A DNA stretch of 64,000 nucleotides from Aurantiochytrium sp. KH105 (taxonomy: Eukaryota; Sar; Bigyra; Thraustochytrida; Thraustochytriidae): positions 62,001 through 126,000 of the forward strand of contig BGKB01000182.1 of assembly GCA_003116975.1 (NCBI GenBank). Direction: 5' to 3'. Positions 55,973 to 64,000 of the stretch are shown piece after piece. A program made the translations under genes and the position numbers. Under the pieces are notes generated by a model. That model ran no database searches and had not been told where the DNA came from. It saw only the letters and a program-made list of their open reading frames with translations. The number at the start of each line of letters is the position of its first letter. The stretch's first letter is position 1.

Positions 55973-56070
55973 GACGCGGTGCTTTTCTCGCTCAAAGTCG
56001 TCATTGTAGAAGACACGAAGACAAGAAGCAAGCCTTAGCTCCCCTCTTTCAAGATAATTAGGTGCCCTTT

Positions 56071-56427
56071 GTCATTTCTCAAGAAAATCACACATTGTAG
56101 CACATAGGCAGAACTCCGTCGTGATGTCTCCATTCCATTTGCACGAGTCATCTGAACTGCGTTCGATAACAGTGTGGTTGGCCATCGCGTGGTGAAGGAC
56201 TCCCCACTCGCTACGGCGTTGTCAGTCTCAGCGCAAACAAGGTCGGCGGGTTTTGTCCTTTTCATCTGCCATATCATACTGTTCCGGTGGTTAGGTGGGT
56301 TCAAGTTGGTTGACGATCTCGTCGCAGACCCTTTACGTCCAGGTCCGCGCAAACAGACACGTAGACGCGCAGGGACAGCCAGCGAGCCAGGGAAACGTGC
56401 AGACAGGCGCCCCCGCGTACGGCCAAG
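56071..56427. other. junction between viral block and NSE1 gene
   Basis: The terminase frame is closed by TGA at about 56070. A 37-codon open frame (starting MANHTVIERSSDDSC) precedes it in the same frame. The host NSE1 start follows at 56428. The exact viral-host boundary is not resolved and no target-site duplication is seen. Confidence 0.4.
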
Positions 56428-57529
56428 ATGGCGGAGTACACGCAGGTCCACCGCTTGGTGCTGCAGTCTTTCATGCGCGAGTTGTAGGTTGGAAAAAGCA
56501 TTGGGGATGGATGGATGGATGGATGGATGCGCTTGTCGTGAGAGCGCGGCGAAAGACAACTCGCGCGAGCGTGAGGCAACTCGCGCGAGCGTAAGGCAAC
56601 TCGAGCGAGCGCAAGGCAACTCGCGAGAGCGAAAGAGCTGTTGAAAGGAGTATTTTTGCGAAGTTTGACGGCTGGGATGACTCACCGATGCAAAGCGCTT
56701 ATAACACAGTGCATTCGATGCTGACAAGCTCTGCGCGGAAGTCCAAAAGGTAGGAGATCGAGCTGGTGAGCCCTTGCAAATTGAGCCGCAGGCGCTCGAC
56801 TCCTTTGTTGGCGTCATCCGCAACAAACTGAGCGAGGCCAACATTGGCCTTGAGATCCGGAAACAGCCTCTGCGAGACCTGGATGGTAAGGTGTACTATG
56901 TACTTGTGAACGTACGAGACGATGAAATTTCCAAAGCTGCAGGCTCTGAGTTCAAGGACCACGAGCGCACGCTATTTAAGGAAATCCTGGAGCACCTCGC
57001 AAATAGCGACCGCGGTGATATGGTCATGAGCGAGGCTAAGAAACTCATAAACGGAAACGACCTTACGCGAGGCAAATTTCCGAATCTTGCGCTTGAAGAC
57101 TTTCTGAGACGCTTGACGAAGCGCAAGTGGCTCCGTGCGCACGAAACTGAACAAGGTCGCTACACGGGCGGACCGCGCACGCTGGTGGAGCTGCAGAGCA
57201 CGCTTCGCGACCTTGGGGCTGCACAAGACCAGAACACGGGCTTGTTTGTGTTGCGTACAACTTTTTACAAGAACGGCGGCAATGTTGCTCTTCTGAACGA
57301 CCATGCCGATGAAGGTGATGATGACGCGGCATACGACGACAGCTCAGCTGAGGAGGAACCTGCCCCGAACCGACGACGTTCCCGACAACAGCAGCAGCCT
57401 CAGAACGAAGACGATGAGGATGAAGACGAGGACGAAGATGACGAAGACTATGGTGGCGGAGGTGGCAAACGCGCGCGTGGCGCACGTGGATCTGGAACAG
57501 GAAAGCGACGACGGCGCACTTCAGCATGA
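56428..57529 (+). CDS. NSE1-like subunit of the SMC5/6 complex, RING lost
   Basis: Two exons, 56428-56483 and 56710-57529 (phase 2, donor GTAGGT), 291 aa. Exon 1 gives MAEYTQVHRLVLQSFMREL, matching the DVHRRFLQ start of NSE1. The winged-helix core follows: LEIRKQPLRDLDGKVYYVLV, NVRDDEISKAA, LEDFLRRLTKRKWL and the GRYTGGPRTLVELQ equivalent of GRxxLELE. NSE1 binds NSE3/MAGE and NSE4 to bridge the SMC5/6 heads in DNA repair. The usual C-terminal zinc RING (C4HC3) is absent: after about residue 195 there is only an acidic Asp/Glu block and a basic Arg/Lys tail. It would therefore lack ubiquitin-ligase activity. Confidence 0.82.
56510..56640. repeat. GATG run and 20-21-base repeat in NSE1 intron 1
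   Basis: A GGATG/GATG run (about 56510-56528) is followed by four imperfect copies of GGCAACTCGCGCGAGCGTAA (about 56562-56638), all within the single intron. Confidence 0.85.
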
Positions 57530-57927
57530 ACGAAGAAAGGAACGAATGAATGGACAACTTCTCTCGAATCGAATCGAATTGATGGACTTGAATCGAGGCG
57601 CATTGACTGTGAATCCAGTTCAAGTCGAAACTCAAGTCAATCCAATGCAATCTAATTCAATTCAATCTTTGATGTGCAAAACGATGCTATTATTCTTGGC
57701 TTCCGTGCAAAGGCGGACAAATGCTTGGTTGATCACGCATTCGCAGGTTGCTGCAACACTCTTGAAACCCAAGTTTTAATATTTGGTGATGATTTTTGGA
57801 GACGGGAAATTCCATTGACGTTGTACAACCACACTTGGGGCAAGCACGCAGGCAAAAGCATAAAGGTGAAAATATTCTGAGAAAACAGGCAAAATTCCAG
57901 CAAATGCCACGAGCAGCTTGCTCGCAC
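57530..57927. other. convergent 3' intergenic region
   Basis: Between the NSE1 and TBL1 stop codons. AT-rich with several AATTCAAT/CAAGTCGAA words. No gene seen. Confidence 0.45.
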
Positions 57928-59460
57928 TTACTTTCTGAAATCGATGATGAAGAGAGACTTGCTGGGTTTCATGTGGCACGCAGCGACCTTGTCGCCAGTG
58001 TGATTCCATGCCACCTCGTTGATGCCTCCGTCGCCCTTGAACTTACGGATGCACTTGCCATCCTTGACGCTCCAGATGCGAAGGGTGTGGTCAAGCGAGC
58101 CCGTGGCAAGATATTCGCCGTTGGGGCTAAAGGCGAGGTTGTAGACAGCCTTGGTATGGTCTGCAAAGGTGGAAATGCACTTGCCGGTCTCGGCATCCCA
58201 CGTCTTGACGGTGGCATCGTCCGAGGCCGTCGCAAAGAGAGAACGTTGCGTTGGCGACCACTTGACGTGGTGAATGGCGGCCGTGTGCTCGTGAAAAGTG
58301 CGTAGAGGACTGGTCTGGTCCGGCTTCCAAAGGCGCGCCGTAAAGTCGTCGGAGCAGGAGAGCAAAAGCTCAGCGTTGTGGTTCCACTGGATCGAATTGA
58401 CTTCATGGTTGTGGCCCGAGAACTGCGTCAAGGGTTCCTGTTTGCCGACCTCGCAGAGGTAAATCATCTTGTCGGTCGAACACGTCGCAAAGGTTTCGTT
58501 GTTTCGCCATGCAATGTCGAGTACGGGCTCCTTGTGATTTTCAAAGACCTGCAAGACGGTGCCCGAGCTAGCGTCCCACACAACGGCGGTCCTGTCTACA
58601 CTGCCGCTCAGCAGGTACGTCCCTGACGGATTCCAACGAATGGAAAAGATGGTTCCCTTGTGGCGCGAAAGGGTTTGCACGAGATCGCCCTTTACATCCC
58701 ATATTCTGCCCGTGCCATCGTATGAGCCGCTGGCGAGCTGCTGGCCGTCCGGCCTCCAGTCGAGCGAGCTTACATCTTTGAGTTCTGGCGTTCCATTTTC
58801 CATTGATGCATGCCGCAAGACGACGGGGCTCTTTGACGCAAGGTTTCCGGCAGGGAGACCCGAGGCGCCGCGCGGTATGCTCCAAAGCCGCGCCGTGGAG
58901 TCTGCGGACCCGGTGGCGATCACATCGGCTTTCGGGTTCCATGCGCAAACCTGCACCTCCATTTTGTGGCCTTTCAGTTCCGTGACGTCTTCCTTGGCGA
59001 CCCAGGCACCATCCCCGGCTGCAGCGCCTCCCTTGGCCTGGCCCGCCAGGCCCAGGGTCGTGCCACCCGCGCCACCGCGCGTCTGCGCGTTCCGGCTCGC
59101 ACTGTCCCCGGATGTGTCCATGGGGTCGCTGCCTGCGCCGCTTCCGGCAGCACCTCCGCTGCCTGTGGCATTTCCTGCGCCCGATCCCGCCATCGCGTCG
59201 CTGCCGTCGCGGGATGCTGAGAGGAGGGAGAGGCCGTTCACCAGCTTGCCCGTGCCTTGCTCGAGCTCCTTTTCGATCTCGACATACTGCAGTCCCTTTT
59301 GCAAAAAGTTAATGAGCGCCCCTGGGGGAATGTCCGCTGTTGCAAGGTCTGCGCGGCCCACGAGGCTTTCGTACGCAAAGGTAAAGGCGCTGTGCACGTA
59401 GCCTGACTCTTGCAGATACCTGTACACCAGAAAGTTGAGCTCGTCCGAGTTGATAGACAT
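57928..59460 (-). CDS. TBL1/TBLR1-type LisH-WD40 corepressor subunit
   Basis: 510 aa from the ATG at 59460 (MSINSDELNFLVYRYLQESG), which matches the conserved TBL1 N-terminus, so it is preferred over the ATG eight codons upstream. It has a LisH motif (residues about 4-36), an F-box-like segment (IPPGALINFLQKGLQYVE) and a Gly/Ser/Ala-rich linker (about 85-155). Eight WD40 repeats follow (LKGHKMEVQVCAWNPKADV through IWSVKDGKCIRKFKG). Animal TBL1/TBLR1 and plant HOS15 act with class I histone deacetylases in transcriptional corepression. Single exon. Confidence 0.93.
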   Translation of the reverse strand: MSINSDELNFLVYRYLQESGYVHSAFTFAYESLVGRADLATADIPPGALINFLQKGLQYVEIEKELEQGTGKLVNGLSLLSASRDGSDAMAGSGAGNATGSGGAAGSGAGSDPMDTSGDSASRNAQTRGGAGGTTLGLAGQAKGGAAAGDGAWVAKEDVTELKGHKMEVQVCAWNPKADVIATGSADSTARLWSIPRGASGLPAGNLASKSPVVLRHASMENGTPELKDVSSLDWRPDGQQLASGSYDGTGRIWDVKGDLVQTLSRHKGTIFSIRWNPSGTYLLSGSVDRTAVVWDASSGTVLQVFENHKEPVLDIAWRNNETFATCSTDKMIYLCEVGKQEPLTQFSGHNHEVNSIQWNHNAELLLSCSDDFTARLWKPDQTSPLRTFHEHTAAIHHVKWSPTQRSLFATASDDATVKTWDAETGKCISTFADHTKAVYNLAFSPNGEYLATGSLDHTLRIWSVKDGKCIRKFKGDGGINEVAWNHTGDKVAACHMKPSKSLFIIDFRK

Positions 59461-60032
59461 CTTCACCGTTTCTTCCCAGTTCACAGCCGTGCGTACTCTG
59501 ACTAATTTTCAGACCACACCCACGAACCTTCGTGCAAACAGCTCCTCGAGCCTCCGCCACGCCCAGGTCGTACGGAAGTCGCTAGTATAGTATACGTGGG
59601 TGAACAAAAAATATCTCCTCGCTCGCGAGCCTTTTTCCCCGGCGCTGGCTCGCTCGCTCGCTCGAGACTGTCCGCGCTGCGAGGCGAGGGTCCTCCGCGC
59701 CCGGGGCCCGCCTCTCGCGCCGCGGTCCCTCTCCGGGTTTCCGGCGTGGCGCAGCTGCGGTTGCTCGCGCGGCGCGAGCTCGCTCAACGTAGCGAAGCTA
59801 GCTGGCCTGCCCGCGTCGCCCGGTCTGCCAACTCAATCCCGCCGGGCCAGGCTGCGCGGGCCGTCGCGCCGCGGGCGGGTCCGGCTGCCGGGCGTCGGGG
59901 CGCGGCTCCGCGGTCTGCGCGCGGCGTTGTGTCCGCGTCGCGGCGCGCGCGGGCGGAGGAGAGGACGGCAGGAATCGAGGTCTGGCCGCTCGGGCAGCCA
60001 GCCTGCTGCTGCTGTGAGTGCAGCCCGCGCGC

Positions 60033-60087
60033 CGCAAGTGCGCTATGCGCGGGAAGCCCACTTGCGCCCGCGCATAGCGCACTTGCG
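60033..60087. repeat. perfect 21-base inverted repeat, 13-base loop
   Basis: Arms at 60033-60053 and 60067-60087 are exact reverse complements containing CAAGTGCGCTATGCGCGGG. The loop itself contains another CACTTGCG word. Confidence 0.9.
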
Positions 60088-60186
60088 CCGCACGCCGCTC
60101 CTCGCCGCTTGCCGCCACCCGCTGCCGGCCGAAGCCCACTTGCGCGCCGCGCCGCAAGTCGAGCCCGCCGCCATTCCGTACTTGCG

Positions 60187-60187
60187 N
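60187..60187. other. single N between two identical 40-base ends
   Basis: Bases 60147-60186 and 60188-60227 are identical. This is what unmerged overlapping contig ends look like, so one copy is probably artificial. Confidence 0.8.
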
Positions 60188-60644
60188 CCGCGCCGCAAGT
60201 CGAGCCCGCCGCCATTCCGTACTTGCGCCACGGATATAACCCACTTGCGCGGGTTTTTTCCCGCGGCCGGCAGGATGACTCGGGGTCGATTTTATAAGTC
60301 TCTTTGCCGCGAGTTAGGTCTCTTCAGGCTTCGCAATCGAGTCTCGCTTGCCAAGCTGATGATGATCATCGTGCAAGTGAGTAATAAAAAAAGATCTTTT
60401 TTCTCCCTCACTCGGATACCGGAAAAGGAAACAGAAGCAGGGAGTCGGGGCTCTCTCTCTGCGCGCACATCGAGTTTCTCCCGCGCACGGGGCCGAAGGC
60501 AGCGCCGCCGGGCGGGCACGGGTCGCGCAGGCAGGCAGCGCGGGCGAGGCGCCGCGGGACAGGGCTCTGCGTGAAAGAAACCCGGAGGTGCAGGTGTCTC
60601 CGCCGACGTGAGCGACCGCGGAGCGAGCGAGCCGCAAAGCCACG

Positions 60645-62348
60645 ATGCGCACGGTGAGGGCGCCGCAAACGGCGGCACTCGCCGCCCTTCTGGCACTTGC
60701 CGCGACGCACGTGGCTGTGAGCCCGTTCACCAAGGTGGAGGAGAGCTTTAATGCGCAGGCGATGCATGATGTGCAATTGCTCTTGCAGAAGCGAGATATG
60801 GACGTGCTGGCGAGCTTCGACCATCACGAGTTCCCTGGCGTGGTGCCGAGGACCTTTGTGGGAGCCATCACTGTCGCGGCGGCTTCATGGCCGCTCCGCA
60901 CTGCGCTCGAGACAGCCGCGCCGCTTATTGAGGACGTTCGTGCACTGGCACACGCTGCAGGACACGATCCAAACACGTCTGCGCCTGTGCCTCTCAGAGA
61001 CGGTATTCTTTCGCTGTACGCCATGCGCGGGACGCTCGCCATTTTGGTGTGGCTCGCATTCGTACGTCTCAGCGTTGCGCTCACAAGACGCTTTGGCAAC
61101 GCCTGTGGCACATGGTTTGCTGTGGTGTGCTGCTGCCAATTCCACCTCGTCTTTTACCTTGGACGGCCCCTGCCAAATACCTTTGCCATGGCACTATCCG
61201 CGTATGCTCTTGCACGCTGGCTCGAGAGTTCATGGGAAGAATGCGTTGGGATCCTGGCGTTTTGCACGGTCGTATTCCGCTGCGACACGATCATTCTCAC
61301 TGCCTGGGTCTGCCTCATGATCTTGGCCCGCAGGGAGACGAATATCTTTGCACTTGTGGTGGATGGTATCGCCTCCGGAACCTCGAGTCTCTTTCTCACG
61401 TTTGCTGTCGACTCTTTCATGTGGGATCGCCCGGTTTGGCCCGAGGGGAGTGTTCTCTTTTTCAATACGGTTCTCAACAAGTCGCACGAGTGGGGTGTTT
61501 TGCCTCCCCATTGGTACTTCACCAATGCACTGCCCAAGGCGCTTATGGCTGCGCTTCCGCTTTCAATTCTTGGCATTCTGCAGCCTCTTGACCGCTTTGC
61601 CAAGTCTGTTCCGGACTTGCTTGCCGCTCCTGCTACGGGAAGCGGCCTTGAGACCTCTCGTAAAGTGCTCGAGAGCATGGTGGACCTCGACGTCATGAGC
61701 CTGCTTTGGTTCCCTGCTGTGGGCTATGTTGCGACATATTCGTTGCTCCCGCACAAGGAGGTACGCTTTCTCTTTCAAGTATTTCCGTACTTTAACGCTC
61801 TTGCGGCGCTCGGTCTCGCACGTTTGCAATGGGCCGCCTCATCTGCGATGGCGCAAAAGAAGGAATCTGCCGCGCAGTCCTTTTCGCTGCGCCGCGTTCT
61901 CGCGCGCTTGGGTCTCGTCGGTGCTGTAGTCGCCCTCCTAGCAAGCGCTGGCGTTGCAACGGCACATCTTGCAGTGTCTGCTCATAATTATCCCGGGGCC
62001 GATGCTCTCATGTACGTGCAAAATCATCACGAAAAGTATCGTTCTTCGACGCCAGCCAAGGTTCATTATTGCGTGTACGCGGCCATGTCTGGTATCACTC
62101 GCTTCGTTGAGCACGGCCCACGGTCGCTCTCCTACTCGAAGCGCGAGGATGAGGCATTCGAGGCTTCTCTGTGTGGCTCCAAGGAGTTTGACTATCTTAT
62201 CATGGAGCCATCGCGTGTCACGAATGACGAGGCCTGCAAGGCACACTTTGAGATCATCTATACGGCCCAGGGCAAGCCGAAGATGATCTGGCGCGAGGCG
62301 CGTATTGCCACGGAGCCGGCACTTTATGTTTTGCAGCGCAAACAGTGA
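60645..62348 (+). CDS. ALG12: ALG12 dolichyl-P-mannose alpha-1,6-mannosyltransferase
   Basis: 567 aa, single exon, GT22 family. The diagnostic first luminal loop is present: SPFTKVEESFNAQAMHD and FDHHEFPGVVPRTFVG, where the glutamate after KV is catalytic in ALG12-type enzymes. About ten hydrophobic segments follow, including the conserved LLPHKEVRFLFQVFPYFNAL block near the C-terminal third. ALG12 adds the eighth mannose (alpha-1,6) to the dolichol-linked N-glycan precursor in the ER lumen, before ALG9 adds the last mannose. Length fits the family. The ATG at 60645 precedes a hydrophobic signal-anchor. Confidence 0.93.
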   Translation: MRTVRAPQTAALAALLALAATHVAVSPFTKVEESFNAQAMHDVQLLLQKRDMDVLASFDHHEFPGVVPRTFVGAITVAAASWPLRTALETAAPLIEDVRALAHAAGHDPNTSAPVPLRDGILSLYAMRGTLAILVWLAFVRLSVALTRRFGNACGTWFAVVCCCQFHLVFYLGRPLPNTFAMALSAYALARWLESSWEECVGILAFCTVVFRCDTIILTAWVCLMILARRETNIFALVVDGIASGTSSLFLTFAVDSFMWDRPVWPEGSVLFFNTVLNKSHEWGVLPPHWYFTNALPKALMAALPLSILGILQPLDRFAKSVPDLLAAPATGSGLETSRKVLESMVDLDVMSLLWFPAVGYVATYSLLPHKEVRFLFQVFPYFNALAALGLARLQWAASSAMAQKKESAAQSFSLRRVLARLGLVGAVVALLASAGVATAHLAVSAHNYPGADALMYVQNHHEKYRSSTPAKVHYCVYAAMSGITRFVEHGPRSLSYSKREDEAFEASLCGSKEFDYLIMEPSRVTNDEACKAHFEIIYTAQGKPKMIWREARIATEPALYVLQRKQ

Positions 62349-62740
62349 CGAACAATGCGAGCACTTTTTCCATTTCCATTTCCTTTTCCTTCTTCCCTTT
62401 CCCCTTCCCTTTACTTGAAAAGCTTATTTTGTTGTTGATCCATTGCAGCGAGCGTGAAGCATGTGATACGTTCGTAACCTTCGCAAAATCACACAAGTGA
62501 GTCAGACTCATCGAAAAGAATCGGCGGCAAAGTACAACGGACGATCGACCGCCCGCCCGACCGATCAACCGGCCCATCAAGGTCTTGATAGAGGTACAAT
62601 TCACGGACACGGGAAAGACCAAAAGAAATGAAAGAAAAGGAACAAGGACAGAAAAGTGATAAAAGAGCAGAAAAAGGGCGCGAGTCACGCACGCAATGGT
62701 CCAGGTTTAGTTATGAATCTAAAACAACGCAGTGCGAGGC
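62349..62740. other. convergent 3' intergenic region
   Basis: Between the ALG12 and ATP synthase epsilon stops, with a TTTCC/TTCCC pyrimidine tract at 62365-62415. No gene seen. Confidence 0.45.
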
Positions 62741-63129
62741 TTAAGCGCTCTTGGAGAAGATGGACTTGGCAAAGGGATCGACGATGTCGACTGTGCGTGC
62801 GGAAATAATTACGTGTAAAGCAACGTTGGGTGAACGGTCAGTATTCTGATGTGGAGAAAGTCAAAGGGGGAAAGGGGAAACAAGAACTCAAGTCTGCTTC
62901 CCGAGCAAGGACGGGAAGCGAGACAGAGAGAGAGAAAGAGAGTGAGCATAGACTTACCCTTCTCGCCGGGCTCGCCGTTGATGAAGACGCGCTCCTTCAT
63001 GGAGAGATCGAAGGTCTTCATCTTCTTCTTGGCGTCCTCCTTGACGCAGTTGCGGAGCGCCTTGGACGCAACCTGCACGTACTGGGTGTACGTGAGGCCG
63101 GCCACGCGCCAGGTAGAGATGCCCGACAT
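62741..63129 (-). CDS. mitochondrial ATP synthase epsilon subunit
   Basis: Two exons, 62958-63129 and 62741-62790 on the minus strand (phase 1, donor GTAAGT), 73 aa. The N-terminus STWRVAGLTYTQYVQVASKA matches the WRxAGLxYxxYxxIxA signature of eukaryotic epsilon (yeast Atp15, human ATP5F1E), followed by LRNCVKED and FDLSMKERVFINGEPGEK as in plants. The subunit sits at the foot of the F1 central stalk. Like its homologues it has no cleaved presequence. A C-terminal extension (DPFAKSIFSKSA) makes it slightly longer than plant proteins. Confidence 0.9.
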
Positions 63130-63858
63130 TCTGCTAAGTAGAAAAGAAAAAAGTCCTGGTAAAGAGCTATCTGTGACGACCCCGTTCATGTTACGCTTCT
63201 CCGTCAGTCTTACCAGATCTCAACGAAATAAACCCTCCATCGTTTCTCTCCATTTCCGCCTGCGGCTGCTGCTCCGCCGCCCTCGCAGCGGCTACGCGGA
63301 CGGACGGCCTCAACGCGGCGCCCGCCATCCACCACGATTCACCCTCATCCATTCATCCATCCATCCACCCACCCGTCCAACCTGGCTCTCCCCACCCGGC
63401 GGCGGCGGCGGCGGTCGAGGAGAGCGGACGCGGCGGGCTCCCGGGCTGCGCGCGCGAGCTCCCGGGCGCGCGCGCGCGGCGCGGCGACGTACCTGCGCGA
63501 GATGCTGTGCGGCTTCGAAGGCTTTCTGTCTCTCCGCGGCGATCGGTGACGGCAGCCGCAGCCGCGCCCGCCTTAACTCCCCGGTCTTTCCGAATGCTCT
63601 TCTGCACGGGTTTAAGGCGCTTGCAGCATCGGGGAAACTCGTGGCCCCCGCGAAGCCGCATTGATGGGTCTCGAGAAAGCCCGGTTTCTCCGATAGGGTG
63701 CGCACCAGGGTGTGCGCGGGGACCCGTGTCCCCGCAGACGAAACGGCAGCCGAGCGAGCCTGTGACCCATGTTTGGGTGACTTTGAGAGCAGCGCGAAGA
63801 GCACAGGAGCAGAACGGAGACGAGTAGAACCAAGAAGAGCATCAAGAGAGGGCGGGGG
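63130..63858. other. divergent intergenic region
   Basis: Between ATP synthase epsilon (-) and the start of the last gene (+). It has CATC repeats (63349-63372) and a GGCGGC run. No gene supported. Confidence 0.45.
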
Positions 63859-64000
63859 ATGGCGTCGCCAAAGGGACAGCGGAGAGCCCGGCAGTTGCCT
63901 GGACCGAGGATGAAGTTCCACGGAAGGCCTGCGGGCGGTCTGCGCAAACCGACAGCTCTGGAGACCTTTGTCCGAGACCTCGTCGCGGCGATTGACGCGC
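63859..64000 (+). CDS. 5' end of an unknown gene, cut by the window edge
   Basis: The ATG at 63859 opens a frame that runs to the end of the window (47 codons), beginning MASPKGQRRARQLPGPRMKF and continuing with a basic then mixed segment ending LETFVRDLVAAIDA. It looks more protein-like than its surroundings, but no family is recognisable from so little. Confidence 0.4.
   Translation, partial: MASPKGQRRARQLPGPRMKFHGRPAGGLRKPTALETFVRDLVAAIDA

Larger units (their letters stand above)
49612..56070. mobile_element. endogenous viral fragment, mirusvirus-like (herpesvirus-type terminase)
   Basis: About 6.5 kb of closely packed ORFs on both strands, several separated by only 4-250 bases, unlike the roomy host layout. 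The anchor is a terminase large subunit with herpesvirus-type motifs (54566-55972). The others are an HNH-type protein, a membrane protein, a protein interrupted by an in-frame stop and an unknown small ORF. Mirusviruses are dsDNA viruses of protists with a herpesvirus-like virion module and have been reported as episomal and integrated forms in Aurantiochytrium. No major capsid protein, portal or replication gene is visible, so the fragment is partial. The right end is continuous with host NSE1; the left end is at an N. Confidence 0.7.
59461..60644. other. divergent intergenic region with inverted repeats and contig join
   Basis: Holds promoters of TBL1 (-) and ALG12 (+). Bases 60033-60250 are crowded with CGCAAGT/ACTTGCG words, a 21-base-arm inverted repeat and a 40-base duplication around an N. 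The open frames are Arg/Ala/Pro-rich and not supported. Confidence 0.5.

Noticed and set aside
56035-56844. 269-aa minus-strand open frame over the NSE1 start
   Set aside because: Covers the NSE1 first exon, its repeat-rich intron and exon 2 in antisense; no domain, composition-driven.
1-64000. tRNA, rRNA or snRNA genes
   Set aside because: I looked for B-box-like GGTTCGAATCC words, and for U6 and 5S patterns, and found none convincing by eye; a covariance search would be decisive.

Overview
This is nuclear DNA of a microbial eukaryote. The best fit is a labyrinthulomycete (thraustochytrid-like stramenopile). The evidence is short GT-AG introns (about 50-110 bases, donors mostly GTACGT or GTAAGT), GC-rich intergenic DNA full of microsatellites, single-copy eukaryotic genes on both strands with no operons, and a block encoding a herpesvirus-type (mirusvirus-like) terminase; mirusviruses are known from the thraustochytrid Aurantiochytrium. 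The exact genus is inference. Two single N characters (49611, 60187) mark probable contig joins.

Layout. 1-15 kb: a fused PP2C/cyclic-nucleotide-binding/kinase protein (-), a phospholipid N-methyltransferase (+), a REX4-type exonuclease (-), a small multi-exon LRR membrane protein (-) and a VPS10/sortilin receptor (+). 15-27 kb: a 22-exon LRR-kinase gene (+) in which 20 successive exons each encode one leucine-rich repeat, an IQ-motif coiled-coil protein (-), a roadblock dynein light chain (+) and an SLC25A39/40-like mitochondrial carrier (-). 27-31 kb: gene-poor DNA with regularly spaced palindromes and a 124-base tandem array. 31-49 kb: a class C GPCR without a ligand-binding flytrap (+), a giant GRIP-domain golgin with an internal 246-base tandem repeat (+), V-ATPase subunit F (-), a coiled-coil protein (+), an FKBP (-), a histone H3-like protein (+) and an FG-GAP/EGF surface protein with reading-frame problems (-).

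49.6-56.1 kb is a probable endogenous viral fragment. It holds a terminase large subunit with ATPase and nuclease motifs intact but its N-terminus missing, an HNH-type protein, a membrane protein, a protein split by an in-frame stop, and a small unknown ORF. No major capsid protein is seen. 56.4-64 kb returns to host genes: NSE1 of the SMC5/6 complex (lacking its RING domain), TBL1-type WD40 corepressor (-), ALG12 mannosyltransferase (+), mitochondrial ATP synthase epsilon (-) and the start of an unknown gene (+).

Several host genes belong to membrane traffic and glycoprotein or lipid supply (VPS10 receptor, GRIP golgin, V-ATPase F, ALG12, PC-synthesis methyltransferase), but they are scattered and look like ordinary neighbours. 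The items most worth follow-up are the one-repeat-per-exon LRR genes, the viral block, and the palindrome and tandem-repeat arrays. Spliced models were built by eye from GT-AG sites and frame continuity, without transcript data.
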